A stretch of 37,791 bases of DNA from Marivita sp. XM-24bin2 (GCA_003149565.1 QCWH01000039.1:1-37791), one strand, 5' to 3'; positions 1 through 8,799 are shown, counted from the stretch's first letter. The notes: generated by a model not told the origin, from the sequence alone. Program-made: numbers and translations.

Positions 1-9
1 CCGGGGGTA

Positions 10-702
10 ATGGTGATGGACGGAAGCAAAACGCCGACAACCGCCCCGGTCCTGATCCTGCTTGGCCCTCCGGGCGCTGGCAAGGGCACGCAGGCGCGCA
101 TGCTGGAAGACCAGTTTGGCCTTGTCCAACTGAGCACCGGTGACTTGCTGCGCGCAGCCGTGGCTGCAGGCACCGAAGCAGGCAAACAAGCGAAAGCCGT
201 GATGGACGCGGGCGAGCTGGTGAGCGATGATATCGTGATCGCAATCCTGCGCGACCGTCTGACGGATGCCGACTGTGGCAAAGGCGTGATCCTTGATGGG
301 TTCCCGCGCACCACGGTACAGGCCGAGGCGCTGGACCTGCTGTTGGCCGAAAGCGGCCAGAAAATTGATGCCGCGGTCAGCCTCGACGTGGATGATGCCG
401 CGATGGTCGAGCGGATTTCCGGCCGCTTCACCTGCGGCGGCTGCGGCGAAGGCTACCACGACACGTTCAAGGCGCCTGCCGAGGCAGGCATCTGCAACAA
501 ATGTGGCGGCACGGATTTCAAACGGCGCGCCGACGACAACGCCGAAACCGTTGCCGCACGCCTTGACGCATATCATGCCCAAACAGCCCCGCTTATCGCA
601 TTTTACGACGCGCAGGGTGCGCTTGCCCGAGTGGATGCGATGGGAGCTATTGACGACATTGCCAGTAAACTTGGCGACATCGTCCGACGCGCCACCGCCT
701 GA
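10..702 (+). CDS. adk: Adenylate kinase, zinc-LID type
   Basis: Cytosolic enzyme converting AMP + ATP to 2 ADP. The P-loop GPPGAGKGT is at residues 19-27, the AMP-site GFPRT at 97-101, and the LID carries four cysteines (142, 145, 162, 165) in CxxC...CxxC spacing, the structural zinc form. At 230 aa it is slightly longer than usual because about 13 residues precede the first beta strand; ATG codons at 10 and 16 are both possible starts and the upstream region is cut by the window edge. It precedes an acetate-type permease pair. Because acetyl-CoA synthetase releases AMP, a nearby adenylate kinase would fit acetate use, but that link is inference. Roseobacters normally also carry adk in the ribosomal protein operon, so this may be a second copy. 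Family assignment is secure. Confidence 0.95.
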   Translation: MVMDGSKTPTTAPVLILLGPPGAGKGTQARMLEDQFGLVQLSTGDLLRAAVAAGTEAGKQAKAVMDAGELVSDDIVIAILRDRLTDADCGKGVILDGFPRTTVQAEALDLLLAESGQKIDAAVSLDVDDAAMVERISGRFTCGGCGEGYHDTFKAPAEAGICNKCGGTDFKRRADDNAETVAARLDAYHAQTAPLIAFYDAQGALARVDAMGAIDDIASKLGDIVRRATA

Positions 703-795
703 GCGGTGGCCACACGCGGCCCGTGTGCCGCGCCAAAACGGAGACGTTCCCCGCTTTTCCGGGGCACGAACAACGAGGGAAGAGGAGGAGCCGCA
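703..795 (+). promoter_or_regulatory. adk-symporter spacer with small hairpins and strong SD
   Basis: Ninety-three bases between adk and the DUF4212 gene. A 6-bp stem CACACG/CGTGTG lies near 710-727 and a second hairpin CCCCG-CTTTTC-CGGGG spans 749-764. Neither has a T-run, so these are more likely mRNA processing or leader structures than a terminator. A purine-rich Shine-Dalgarno stretch (agaggaggag, 781-790) sits just before the ATG at 796. No -10/-35 pair stands out. Confidence 0.4.
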
Positions 796-1083
796 ATGGC
801 GGACCAAACATCTCAATCAGCGCAGGCTGGCGAAAAGTCCGATGCGGGCTATTGGTCGGCGAATGTGCGCATCATTCTGGTGAGCCTTGTGATCTGGGCC
901 ATCTGTTCTTTCGGATTCGGCATTCTGCTGCGTCCGATGCTGTCGGGTATCCAGGTCGGTGGCACCGATCTTGGCTTCTGGTTTGCCCAGCAGGGGTCGA
1001 TCCTCGTCTTTCTGGCGCTGATCTTCTTCTACGCCTGGCGCATGAACAAGCTCGACCGTGAATACGGCGTCGAGGAGGAATAA
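796..1083 (+). CDS. DUF4212 small membrane subunit of sodium:solute symporter
   Basis: A 95-aa inner-membrane protein with two predicted transmembrane helices (about residues 19-41 and 59-80) and charged ends, of the DUF4212 family that is almost always encoded directly before a VC_2705-type sodium:solute symporter, much as YjcH precedes ActP. It is thought to be an accessory subunit of the permease. The reading frame is open back to 706, but the ATG at 796 is chosen because a very strong GGAGGAG precedes it and the family begins close to the first helix. Only 5 nt separate its stop from the symporter, and the symporter SD (gaggaggaa) lies inside its last codons, so the two are translationally linked. 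Confidence 0.9.
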   Translation: MADQTSQSAQAGEKSDAGYWSANVRIILVSLVIWAICSFGFGILLRPMLSGIQVGGTDLGFWFAQQGSILVFLALIFFYAWRMNKLDREYGVEEE

Positions 1084-1088
1084 GAGCC

Positions 1089-2870
1089 ATGGATCAGTTT
1101 ACCATCAACCTGCTCTTTGTGGGCGCGTCCTTTGCGCTTTACATCGGAATCGCGATCTGGGCCCGTGCCGGGTCCACATCGGAATTCTACGCCGCCGGGC
1201 GCGGCGTTCACCCGGTCACCAACGGTATGGCGACCGCTGCGGACTGGATGTCGGCGGCGTCGTTCATCTCGATGGCGGGCCTCATCGCCTTTACCGGCTA
1301 CGACAACTCGACCTTCCTGATGGGCTGGACGGGTGGCTATGTGCTTTTGGCGCTGCTGCTGGCCCCCTACCTGCGGAAGTTCGGCAAGTTCACCGTGTCC
1401 GAGTTCATCGGTGACCGCTTCTACAGCCCGACAGCGCGCGTCGTCGCGGTGATCGCGCTTCTGGTGGCCTCGCTCACCTACGTGATCGGCCAGATGACCG
1501 GCGTTGGCGTGGCCTTCGGCCGTTTCCTTGAGGTCAGCAACACGGCGGGTCTTCTGATCGGCGCCTGTGTGGTCTTCGCCTATGCGGTGTTCGGCGGCAT
1601 GAAGGGTGTGACTTACACCCAGGTGGCGCAGTACGTCGTTCTGATCATGGCTTACACGATCCCGGCGATTTTCATCTCGCTGCAGCTGACCGGCAACCCG
1701 GTTCCGGCGCTGGGTCTCTTCGGTGAACACCAGGCCAGTGGCGAGCCGCTGCTGCAGAAGCTCGATCAGATCGTGGCCGAGCTTGGCTTCAACGAGTACA
1801 CGGCGCATCACGGCGACACCTTCAACATGGTGCTTTTCACCCTGTCGCTGATGATCGGTACTGCGGGTCTGCCGCACGTGATCATGCGTTTCTTCACCGT
1901 GCCGCGCGTGGCTGACGCCCGATGGTCCGCTGGCTGGGCGCTTGTCTTCATCGCACTGCTTTACCTCACGGCTCCGGCTGTGGGTGCGATGGCGCGGCTC
2001 AACATCACCGAGATGTTCTGGCCGAACGGCACCGATGCGCAGGCCGTGTCGATCGAGCAGATCGAATCCGATCCGGCCTATGACTGGATGGCAACGTGGC
2101 AGCAAACCGGCCTTCTGGGCTGGGAAGACAAGAACGGCGACGGCCGCATCCAGTACTACAACGACGCAAGCCCCGACATGCAGGAACGTGCCGCAGAAGA
2201 AGGTTGGGCCGGCAACGAGCTGACCAACTTCAACCGCGACATTCTCGTTCTGGCGAACCCGGAAATTGCAAACCTGCCGGGCTGGGTGATCGGTCTGGTG
2301 GCTGCGGGTGGTCTGGCGGCTGCTCTGTCGACCGCTGCGGGTCTGCTTCTGGCGATCTCGTCTGCGGTGTCCCACGACCTGATGAAGGGTCAGCTGACCC
2401 CGAACATCTCGGAAAAGGGCGAGCTTCTGTCCGCACGGATCGCTATGGCTGTCGCCATCGCTGTGGCCACCTATTTGGGCCTCAATCCTCCGGGCTTTGC
2501 GGCGCAAACCGTGGCTCTGGCCTTTGGTCTGGCAGCGGCGTCGATCTTCCCGGCACTCATGATGGGCATCTTTACCAAGGTGAACAACAAGGGTGCGGTT
2601 GCGGGCATGCTCGCAGGTCTGATCGTCACGGTGATCTACATCTTCCTGCACAAGGGCTGGTTCTTCATCCCTGACACCAACAGCTTTACCGACGCCGATC
2701 CGCTTCTGGGCACGATCAAGTCGACCAGCTTTGGCGCTGTCGGTGCGGCGATCAACTTTGCCGTGGCCTTCACCGTGTCGAAGATGACCGCCGCGATCCC
2801 GCAAGAGATCGAGGAACTGGTCGAAAGCGTTCGCATCCCCCGTGGTGCAGGCGCGGCTCAGGACCACTAA
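1089..2870 (+). CDS. Sodium:solute symporter (SSS family, VC_2705/ActP-like)
   Basis: Inner-membrane Na+-coupled symporter of 593 aa with about 13 hydrophobic helices; the N-terminus (GRGVHPVTNGMATAADWMSA) is the classic SSS signature of acetate/organic-acid permeases. It pairs with the DUF4212 subunit upstream. A hydrophilic loop around residues 310-390 contains a sequence matching a calcium-binding EF-hand loop (DKNGDGRI, residues 347-354). A strong intrinsic terminator follows, so the permease pair can form its own transcript or read through into the DUF294 gene. Acetate is the likeliest substrate by family, but other short carboxylates are possible. Confidence 0.92.
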   Translation: MDQFTINLLFVGASFALYIGIAIWARAGSTSEFYAAGRGVHPVTNGMATAADWMSAASFISMAGLIAFTGYDNSTFLMGWTGGYVLLALLLAPYLRKFGKFTVSEFIGDRFYSPTARVVAVIALLVASLTYVIGQMTGVGVAFGRFLEVSNTAGLLIGACVVFAYAVFGGMKGVTYTQVAQYVVLIMAYTIPAIFISLQLTGNPVPALGLFGEHQASGEPLLQKLDQIVAELGFNEYTAHHGDTFNMVLFTLSLMIGTAGLPHVIMRFFTVPRVADARWSAGWALVFIALLYLTAPAVGAMARLNITEMFWPNGTDAQAVSIEQIESDPAYDWMATWQQTGLLGWEDKNGDGRIQYYNDASPDMQERAAEEGWAGNELTNFNRDILVLANPEIANLPGWVIGLVAAGGLAAALSTAAGLLLAISSAVSHDLMKGQLTPNISEKGELLSARIAMAVAIAVATYLGLNPPGFAAQTVALAFGLAAASIFPALMMGIFTKVNNKGAVAGMLAGLIVTVIYIFLHKGWFFIPDTNSFTDADPLLGTIKSTSFGAVGAAINFAVAFTVSKMTAAIPQEIEELVESVRIPRGAGAAQDH

Positions 2871-2916
2871 GCCAACAGGACGCGTCACCCTGCGGGGTGG
2901 CGCCCCCTGACAACAC

Positions 2917-2954
2917 GGTCCCGCGCCGGTATTCCGGGGCGGGACCTTTTTTTT
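2917..2954 (+). terminator. Intrinsic terminator after the symporter
   Basis: An outer stem GGTCCCGC (2917-2924) pairs with GCGGGACC (2939-2946), an inner CCGG-TATT-CCGG closes the hairpin, and eight T residues follow at 2947-2954. This is a textbook rho-independent terminator. It also argues that the downstream CDS begins at 2972, not at the ATG inside this hairpin region at 2897. Confidence 0.95.
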
Positions 2955-2971
2955 CGACAACAGGCTTTTCG

Positions 2972-4795
2972 ATGACCCTGAACACCCCTGCCCTTGTGCA
3001 ATTCCTGTCTGCGATCCATCCCTACGACTCGATTGAACCGACCGTTCTGCAAAAGCTGACCGCCGCGTTTGAGGTTCGGCATGTGACTGCAGGCAGTGAA
3101 ATTTACGCGCTTGAGGCACCGCTTGACGGGTTGTTCGTGGTTTACGAGGGCGATGTTGAAATCCGCGATGAACATGGTGTGTCGATTTCCTTGCTTGGTC
3201 CGCGCAATTCTTTTGGTGAACGCGGACTTCTGCGTGACGGCGCCAGCCTGACCTCGGCGCGCGCGGTGTCGGATGCGACCGTTCTGGTACTTCCGGCAGA
3301 ACGATTTCATCAGGCTATGAATGAAGACCCCGCCTTTCGGCGGTTCTTTAATCGCAGCCGAGTAGAAAGGCCGAAAACCGCAAGCCTTGCGACAACCCGG
3401 GTTGAGACCCTGATGGCGCGCGCCCCACTGACCTGCACGCCCCAGACCGATGTCCAAGTCGCCGCGCGCCTGATGCGCGAGGCCCGGGTGTCATCCATCT
3501 GTGTGGCGGATGACGATGCGCTCAAAGGCATTGCAACGATCCGTGACCTCTCAGGCAAGGTCGTCGGTGACGGACTGCCGTTCGACACGCCAATCGCCCA
3601 GATCATGACGGCCGACCCCGTCACCCTGCCGCCGTCGGCCATCGGGTCGGACGTCCTGCATTTGATGATGGAGCGACGCATCGGGCATATCCCTGTGTGC
3701 CAGGCAGGCAGGCTCGTGGGTATTGTTACACAGACCGACCTGACCCGGTTTCAGGCCGTCAGCTCGGCAGAGCTTGTCTCAGAGATCGCTCATTCCGACA
3801 GCGCCCAAGAGATGGCTCAGGTCACCAAACGCATCCCGCAATTGCTCGCGCAGCTTGTTGCGGGTGGCAACCGGCACGAAGTCATTACCCGGCTGATCAC
3901 TGATGTGGCCGACACCGCGACGCGCCGATTGCTCGCTTTGGCCGAAGCCAAACTGGGACCGGCCCCGGTGCCCTACCTGTGGCTCGCCTGCGGATCTCAG
4001 GGGCGGCAGGAACAGACGGGCGTGAGCGATCAGGACAATTGCCTGTTTCTGGACGACAGCGTGACCGACGCCGAAATGCCCTATTTCGAAGCGCTGGCGC
4101 GGTTTGTCTGCGATGGGCTTAACGCCTGCGGTTACGTTTATTGCCCCGGTGACATGATGGCGACCAATCCGCGTTGGCGGCAGCCGGTGCGCGTCTGGCG
4201 CGACTATTTCGCGGGCTGGATCAAGACCCCGTCACCCGAGGCACAAATGCTGGCAAGCGTCATGTTCGACCTGCGCCCCATCGGGGGCACGACGCGGCTT
4301 TTCGAGGACCTTCAGACAGAGACTTTGAAGAAAGCCTCGGCCAATTCGATCTTTGTCGCGCATATGGTGTCGAACTCGCTCAAGCATACACCACCTCTGG
4401 GCCTCTTGCGGGGCTTTGCCACGATCCGGTCGGGCGAGCACAAGAACCAGATCGACCTCAAACACAACGGAGTGGTGCCGGTTGTGGACCTCGGCCGCGT
4501 CTATGCGCTCCAGGGCAAGCTGACTGCGGTGAACACCGCCGCCCGGATTGAAGCGGCAATTGCCGCCGGGGTCCTGAGTGCCTCTGGCGGTCAAGACCTG
4601 CGCGACGCGTATGACCTGATTGCGGAAACGCGGTTGGAACATCAGGCCGCGCAAGTCCGCTCTGGTATCATGCCGGACAATTTTTTAAGCCCGACGGACC
4701 TGTCGGACTTTGAGCGAAGTCATCTTCGGGATGCCTTCGTGGTGATAAAGTCGCTGCAATCCGCAGTTGGGCACGGGCGCGGGATGCTGAGCTGA
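2972..4795 (+). CDS. cNMP-binding / CBS pair / DUF294 nucleotidyltransferase-like protein
   Basis: A 607-aa cytosolic putative signalling protein. Domains in order: cyclic-nucleotide-binding fold (about 1-120; FGERGLLRDGA is the phosphate-binding-cassette region), two CBS domains (about 140-270), a DUF294 nucleotidyltransferase-like domain with GSQGRQEQTGVSDQDN (GlnD-type GSxGRxE and SDxD, about residues 333-348), and a C-terminal DUF294_C helical domain. The family is repeatedly encoded beside acetate-type symporters and DEDDh exonucleases, as here, and is suspected to sense nucleotides or energy state. The start at 2972 is chosen because a frame extension to 2897 would translate through the terminator. 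Actual ligand and nucleotidyl acceptor are unknown. Confidence 0.9.
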   Translation: MTLNTPALVQFLSAIHPYDSIEPTVLQKLTAAFEVRHVTAGSEIYALEAPLDGLFVVYEGDVEIRDEHGVSISLLGPRNSFGERGLLRDGASLTSARAVSDATVLVLPAERFHQAMNEDPAFRRFFNRSRVERPKTASLATTRVETLMARAPLTCTPQTDVQVAARLMREARVSSICVADDDALKGIATIRDLSGKVVGDGLPFDTPIAQIMTADPVTLPPSAIGSDVLHLMMERRIGHIPVCQAGRLVGIVTQTDLTRFQAVSSAELVSEIAHSDSAQEMAQVTKRIPQLLAQLVAGGNRHEVITRLITDVADTATRRLLALAEAKLGPAPVPYLWLACGSQGRQEQTGVSDQDNCLFLDDSVTDAEMPYFEALARFVCDGLNACGYVYCPGDMMATNPRWRQPVRVWRDYFAGWIKTPSPEAQMLASVMFDLRPIGGTTRLFEDLQTETLKKASANSIFVAHMVSNSLKHTPPLGLLRGFATIRSGEHKNQIDLKHNGVVPVVDLGRVYALQGKLTAVNTAARIEAAIAAGVLSASGGQDLRDAYDLIAETRLEHQAAQVRSGIMPDNFLSPTDLSDFERSHLRDAFVVIKSLQSAVGHGRGMLS

Positions 4796-4820
4796 CGCGC
4801 ATCGTTTGGGAGGACGAGAC

Positions 4821-5321
4821 ATGTTTCTGGAATTGATCGCGGTGATCGTGGCCGGCATTGCCGGGGCCGGAGTGATGATGCTGATCTCGCGGATGGCCGG
4901 GGGGCGCATCCCGAAATGGATGGTTCCGGTCACTGCGGGGGCTGCGATGCTCGGCACAACAATCAGCAGCGAATACAGTTGGTTCTCACGCACCGCCGAT
5001 GCCCTGCCCGAGGGGGTCGAGGTGGTGCAGACAGTCGAGAACACCGCGTTCTACCGACCGTGGACTTACCTTGCGCCCTATACCGACCGCTTTATTGCGC
5101 TTGATACCGGGAATGTTCGCGCGAACACGGAAGATGCCGCGCTGTTCATGGCGGATATCTATTTCTTCCGGCGCTGGGGCACGGTGCAATCTGTGGAATT
5201 GATGGTGAATTGCGACACAGGCCAGCGCGCCGACCCGGCCTTCGGCGATGGCGGCGAACCCGTCTGGCGGGATGCCGGCGCTGAGGATCCCATTGTCGGC
5301 CTTGTCTGCGACAGAGGATAG
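4821..5321 (+). CDS. Conserved small membrane protein, unknown function
   Basis: A 166-aa protein. Two hydrophobic stretches (about residues 1-24 and 32-50) suggest an N-terminal membrane hairpin, followed by a soluble domain of about 110 residues rich in acidic and aromatic residues, with two cysteines (CDTG and the C-terminal CDRG) that could pair if the domain is periplasmic. Start at 4821 is set by GGAGG at 4809-4813. It sits 25 nt after the DUF294 gene and only 4 nt before the exonuclease, so it belongs to the same operon. I do not recognise a characterised family; similar small proteins in this position are conserved among Rhodobacteraceae as far as I recall. Confidence 0.75.
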   Translation: MFLELIAVIVAGIAGAGVMMLISRMAGGRIPKWMVPVTAGAAMLGTTISSEYSWFSRTADALPEGVEVVQTVENTAFYRPWTYLAPYTDRFIALDTGNVRANTEDAALFMADIYFFRRWGTVQSVELMVNCDTGQRADPAFGDGGEPVWRDAGAEDPIVGLVCDRG

Positions 5322-5325
5322 CGCC

Positions 5326-6744
5326 GTGCTTTCAAAACTCAGCCTGCGGCTCCGCATCTTTCTGTTCTTCTGCCTGCTCGGATTTGGCGGTCTCGCGTCA
5401 GTGGGCTTGGCCCTGTGGTTTGGCTATGCTCGCGCGATGGAGACGACAGTTGCAAATGGTTTTACCTTTGCAGCAATCCTCGCCGCATTTCTGATCCTTG
5501 GGCTGACCGTCGGCATCTGGCTCTTGTTTGACGAAAACGTCGCCAAACCCATTGAGCGCCTTGCCTCGCAAATGCGCAGCCGCGCACATGCGGGGGTCGA
5601 GGGAGACCTGGACACCAACGCGGCCCGCTATCTGGGCGACCTGGCTCCGGCGGCGTCAGCCGTGACCCGGCAGCTGAACGATACAGCACTCAGCACAGCG
5701 CAGGCTATCGCCAATGAGACCGCCCGCCTGAGCGCTGAAAAAGCCCGGCTGACCGCCCTTTTGACCGAGATCCCGGTGGCGACGATTCTGGTCAATCCAA
5801 ACGGTCAGATCGTGCTTTATGACGGACAGGCTGCCGAGGTTCTGGCCCAACTGGGTGTGCCCCGCCTGAACGCGCAGATCTCTGAATATTTCGATGCCAA
5901 ATCCCTTGGCGCGGCCGTGAACAAGCTGGGTCGCACAGGGATGGACGTTGCCTTTACCGCACACTCCCCCGATCGTGCACAAAGCTTTGACACCAAGCTG
6001 AAGCCAATGGAGGGCGGTGGTTACCTGATGGTGATCGACAGCCAGACACTTGAGATCTCGCCCGATGCTGCCCGTCCGCTGGTTTATGATTTCGACCTTC
6101 TCGACCAACAGCGCGGTGCGGCGGAGATGGATATTCTGGACCGACCGCTCAGGTCTTTGTGTTTCTCGGTGTTCGACACCGAAACGACCGGGCTCTTGCC
6201 GCACAAGGATGACGTCGTACAGCTTGGCGCGGTGCGGGTGCTGAATGGGCGCATTGTAGAAGGCGAACAGATCAACCAACTGGTCGATCCCGGCCGCCCG
6301 ATCCCACCCGCCTCGAGCAAGGTGCACAAGGTCACCGACGCGATGGTGCGCGGGCAACCGGATATTCGGGCTGTCGGCAAAAGGTTCCACGACTTTTCGC
6401 GCGATGCTGTGATCGTGGCGCATAACGCGCCGTTCGACATGGCGTTTCTGCACCGCCACGCCAAAGACACCGGCGTCACGTGGGACCATCCGATCCTTGA
6501 TACAGTGCTGTTGTCTGCCGTGTTGTTCGGCGCCAGCGAACGCCACACACTGGACGCTCTATGCGCGCGCTTGAACGTCACGATCCCGACCGAGCTGCGC
6601 CACACTGCTCTTGGCGATGCACGCGCGACGGCCGAGGTTTTGGTGAAGATGCTGCCGATGCTTGAGGCACGTGGCCTGACGAGCTTTGGTCAGGTGATCG
6701 AGGAGACGCGCCGCCATGGCCGCCTCCTCGAAGATCTCAACTGA
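5326..6744 (+). CDS. Membrane-anchored DEDDh 3'-5' exonuclease with PAS-like region
   Basis: A 472-aa protein. Two transmembrane helices (about residues 9-33 and 40-65), a HAMP-like and coiled region, a PAS-like region (about 145-245), then an exonuclease domain of the DnaQ/epsilon superfamily. Catalytic residues are visible: FDTETTG (D284, E286), HNAPFD (second Asp) and HTALGDA (His and third Asp), so the active site is intact. Start is a GTG at 5326 with AGAGGA 7 nt upstream; the frame is open further upstream but inside the preceding gene. This architecture, next to DUF294 and an acetate-type permease, suggests a signalling or nucleotide-turnover role rather than replication proofreading. 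Its stop overlaps the convergent tctA stop by 8 nt. Confidence 0.88.
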   Translation: MLSKLSLRLRIFLFFCLLGFGGLASVGLALWFGYARAMETTVANGFTFAAILAAFLILGLTVGIWLLFDENVAKPIERLASQMRSRAHAGVEGDLDTNAARYLGDLAPAASAVTRQLNDTALSTAQAIANETARLSAEKARLTALLTEIPVATILVNPNGQIVLYDGQAAEVLAQLGVPRLNAQISEYFDAKSLGAAVNKLGRTGMDVAFTAHSPDRAQSFDTKLKPMEGGGYLMVIDSQTLEISPDAARPLVYDFDLLDQQRGAAEMDILDRPLRSLCFSVFDTETTGLLPHKDDVVQLGAVRVLNGRIVEGEQINQLVDPGRPIPPASSKVHKVTDAMVRGQPDIRAVGKRFHDFSRDAVIVAHNAPFDMAFLHRHAKDTGVTWDHPILDTVLLSAVLFGASERHTLDALCARLNVTIPTELRHTALGDARATAEVLVKMLPMLEARGLTSFGQVIEETRRHGRLLEDLN

Positions 6745-8227
6745 GAGGCACCCGCTTGCGCAAGGTGCTGCGGGTGATCGCAAACACCGTGATCGCCGTC
6801 AGCAACCAGAAGAACCAAGTAATCGGCCCCCGGAACAGGATCAGCGGGTCGCTGCCCGACATCAGCATCGACTGGCGGAAATTGTCCTCGAGCAGCGGGC
6901 CGAGGATGAAAGCAATCAGGAACGGCGCGGCAGGGATGCGGTTACGCATCATGATATAGCCAACCCAGCCCATGACGAACATGACACCCACATCGAAGAT
7001 GTTGTTGTTCACTGCGTAAACCCCGTAGATGCAGAGCACCAGAACGCCCGGCATCAGGATGCGCTTTGGCACATCCGCCACGAACTTGAAGCCGCGGATC
7101 GCGACCGACCCCACCAGCAGCAGGAACACCGAACTGACGATCAGGCCGATGAAAAGGCCGTAGATGATGTCGACGTTCAGGATGAACATCATCGGCCCCG
7201 GCTGAAGCCCGTGCACCATGAACGCGCCGATGATGATGGCGGTGATGACGTCTCCCGGCACACCCAGCGCCAAGAGCGGGATCAGGGTCGCGCCCGCCAC
7301 CCCGTTGTTGCCCGCCTCGGACGCAGCCACGCCTTCGATTTCACCTTTGCCGAAATTCGCCTTGTTCTTCGACGTGCGACGCGCTTCTGAATAACTCAGG
7401 AACGCAGACGGCGCTGCTCCAATGCCGGGGATCGAGCCAAGGAACACGCCGATCATGCTGCCCCGAATGATGCTTTTGAAGCTGCCCAGATAGTCTGCAA
7501 GCGTGCATTTGCTTTTGCCGAGCGCGCGTGTGCGACCCAGATGCGCCACCGGGTTCCACGCCATAGCGATGATCTCGGGGATAGCAAAAAGACCAATCAA
7601 CACGGCAATGAAATTGAGGCCGCCCATCATGTTCGGATCGCCAAACGTAAAGCGGTTGGTTCCGTAAACGAGGTCCAGCCCCACAGTCGCGAGCAGCAGG
7701 CCAGCCAAGGCAGACAGTGCTCCGCGCAGCAGGCTTTCGCCAGATACACCAGCGATGATCGTCAGCGAAAACAGGATCAGCGCAAAGAATTCCGGCGGTC
7801 CGAAGTTCAGCGCAAAAGAGGCCAGCCACCCTGCAAACAGGATCAAAGAAAGGTTCGAGACCGCGTCAGCGGTACAGGACGCATAAAGCGCCATACCCAG
7901 CGCCCGGCCCGCTTCGCCCCGTTCGGCCATTGGGTGACCGTCCAGGATTGTCGCCGATGAGGCTGGCGTGCCCGGTGTCTTGATCAGGATCGCCGGGATC
8001 GAACCGCCGAAGATACCGCCCTTGTAAACTCCCAACAGCAACAGAATGCCATTGATCGGGGCCATCGAGAACGTGAATGGCAAGGTGAGCGCCACCGCCA
8101 TTGTTGCAGAAAGGCCGGGGATGGCGCCGCCGATCACGCCAATGACCAGCCCGCAGAACAGCATGAAAAACGCTTCGACATTGCCGACCAGCGAGAGCCC
8201 GGCAGCAAGGGAGTCCATCAGGCTCAT
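6737..8227 (-). CDS. tctA: Tripartite tricarboxylate transporter permease, large subunit (TctA)
   Basis: A 496-aa inner-membrane permease with about 12 helices. The TctA signature is present near the N-terminus (IPGLSATMAVALTLPFTF), with the duplicated half-repeat around GSIPGIGAAPSAFLSY. It moves a carboxylate delivered by the periplasmic TctC protein using the ion gradient. Start at 8227 overlaps the tctB stop in ATGA, giving translational coupling; an upstream in-frame extension would overlap nearly all of tctB and is rejected. It ends tail-to-tail with the exonuclease gene, with no terminator visible. The substrate is not encoded in the sequence; the neighbouring dicarboxylate-type enzymes suggest a C4-like acid. 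Confidence 0.95.
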   Translation of the reverse strand: MSLMDSLAAGLSLVGNVEAFFMLFCGLVIGVIGGAIPGLSATMAVALTLPFTFSMAPINGILLLLGVYKGGIFGGSIPAILIKTPGTPASSATILDGHPMAERGEAGRALGMALYASCTADAVSNLSLILFAGWLASFALNFGPPEFFALILFSLTIIAGVSGESLLRGALSALAGLLLATVGLDLVYGTNRFTFGDPNMMGGLNFIAVLIGLFAIPEIIAMAWNPVAHLGRTRALGKSKCTLADYLGSFKSIIRGSMIGVFLGSIPGIGAAPSAFLSYSEARRTSKNKANFGKGEIEGVAASEAGNNGVAGATLIPLLALGVPGDVITAIIIGAFMVHGLQPGPMMFILNVDIIYGLFIGLIVSSVFLLLVGSVAIRGFKFVADVPKRILMPGVLVLCIYGVYAVNNNIFDVGVMFVMGWVGYIMMRNRIPAAPFLIAFILGPLLEDNFRQSMLMSGSDPLILFRGPITWFFWLLTAITVFAITRSTLRKRVPLS

Positions 8228-8724
8228 GGCAACCTCACGAAATTGCCTTGCGGGATCGCCACCCCGGCGACATGCGCAAAGAAGGCATAAAGCAAGAGCG
8301 GAACAATCACAGCGCAGACAAGGGCTACAATCGGGTGGCGTGTCCGGAACAGAAACGCACAGGCCGCGAAGGCCAACATTGCCGTCCACACCATGCCCAG
8401 CCTTGGGAGCCCAAACATCACGAGCACCATGATAACCCCAAGCGCGGCCAACCGCAGCCAAGGCGCAGCGCGCTCAGGATGGGCGGTGCCCTCTTCGTCT
8501 TCAAATGGGACGTTCGCCCCGGGCTTGAACGCCGAGGCCAAAAGCCCCAGCCCGATCACTCCGGTCAGCCCAGCCAGAACATAAGGCCAGAACAGCGGCG
8601 ACAGGATGATATTGCCAACATTCGACGGTGCGAAAACAAATGTCGGGATGGCAAAGAGCACGAGGAACAGCGCGAACAGGGACGTGAAAATCCCAAGTCG
8701 CAGATGCAAGGACTTCTCTGACAT
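8224..8724 (-). CDS. tctB: Tripartite tricarboxylate transporter small permease (TctB)
   Basis: A 166-aa membrane protein with four predicted helices (about 10-32, 41-63, 88-125 broken in two, 132-155), typical in size and layout for TctB/DUF1468. Works with TctA as the membrane part of the importer. Sequence conservation in this family is low, so the call rests on topology plus position between tctC and tctA. It overlaps tctA by 4 nt. Confidence 0.9.
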   Translation of the reverse strand: MSEKSLHLRLGIFTSLFALFLVLFAIPTFVFAPSNVGNIILSPLFWPYVLAGLTGVIGLGLLASAFKPGANVPFEDEEGTAHPERAAPWLRLAALGVIMVLVMFGLPRLGMVWTAMLAFAACAFLFRTRHPIVALVCAVIVPLLLYAFFAHVAGVAIPQGNFVRLP

Positions 8725-8750
8725 GGTGTGAGCGGCTCCGCAGGTGGAAA

Positions 8751-8774
8751 CGCCGGGACCAATGGGCCCCGGCG
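8751..8774 (-). other. Stem-loop between tctC and tctB
   Basis: CGCCGGG (8751-8757) and CCCGGCG (8768-8774) form a 7-bp GC-only stem with a 10-nt loop, placed 25 nt after the tctC stop. It lacks a following T-run. A likely role is partial attenuation or 3'-end protection so that the periplasmic binding protein is made in excess of the permease, as seen for many binding-protein operons; that role is inferred. Confidence 0.5.
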
Positions 8775-8799
8775 CATATCAGTTTCGGATCAGGCCAGT

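Noticed and set aside
1029-3119. A 696-codon open frame on the - strand opposite the symporter
   Set aside because: Arg/His/Gln-rich, low-complexity translation and complete overlap with a clear SSS symporter and a terminator; typical antisense shadow of GC-rich coding DNA.
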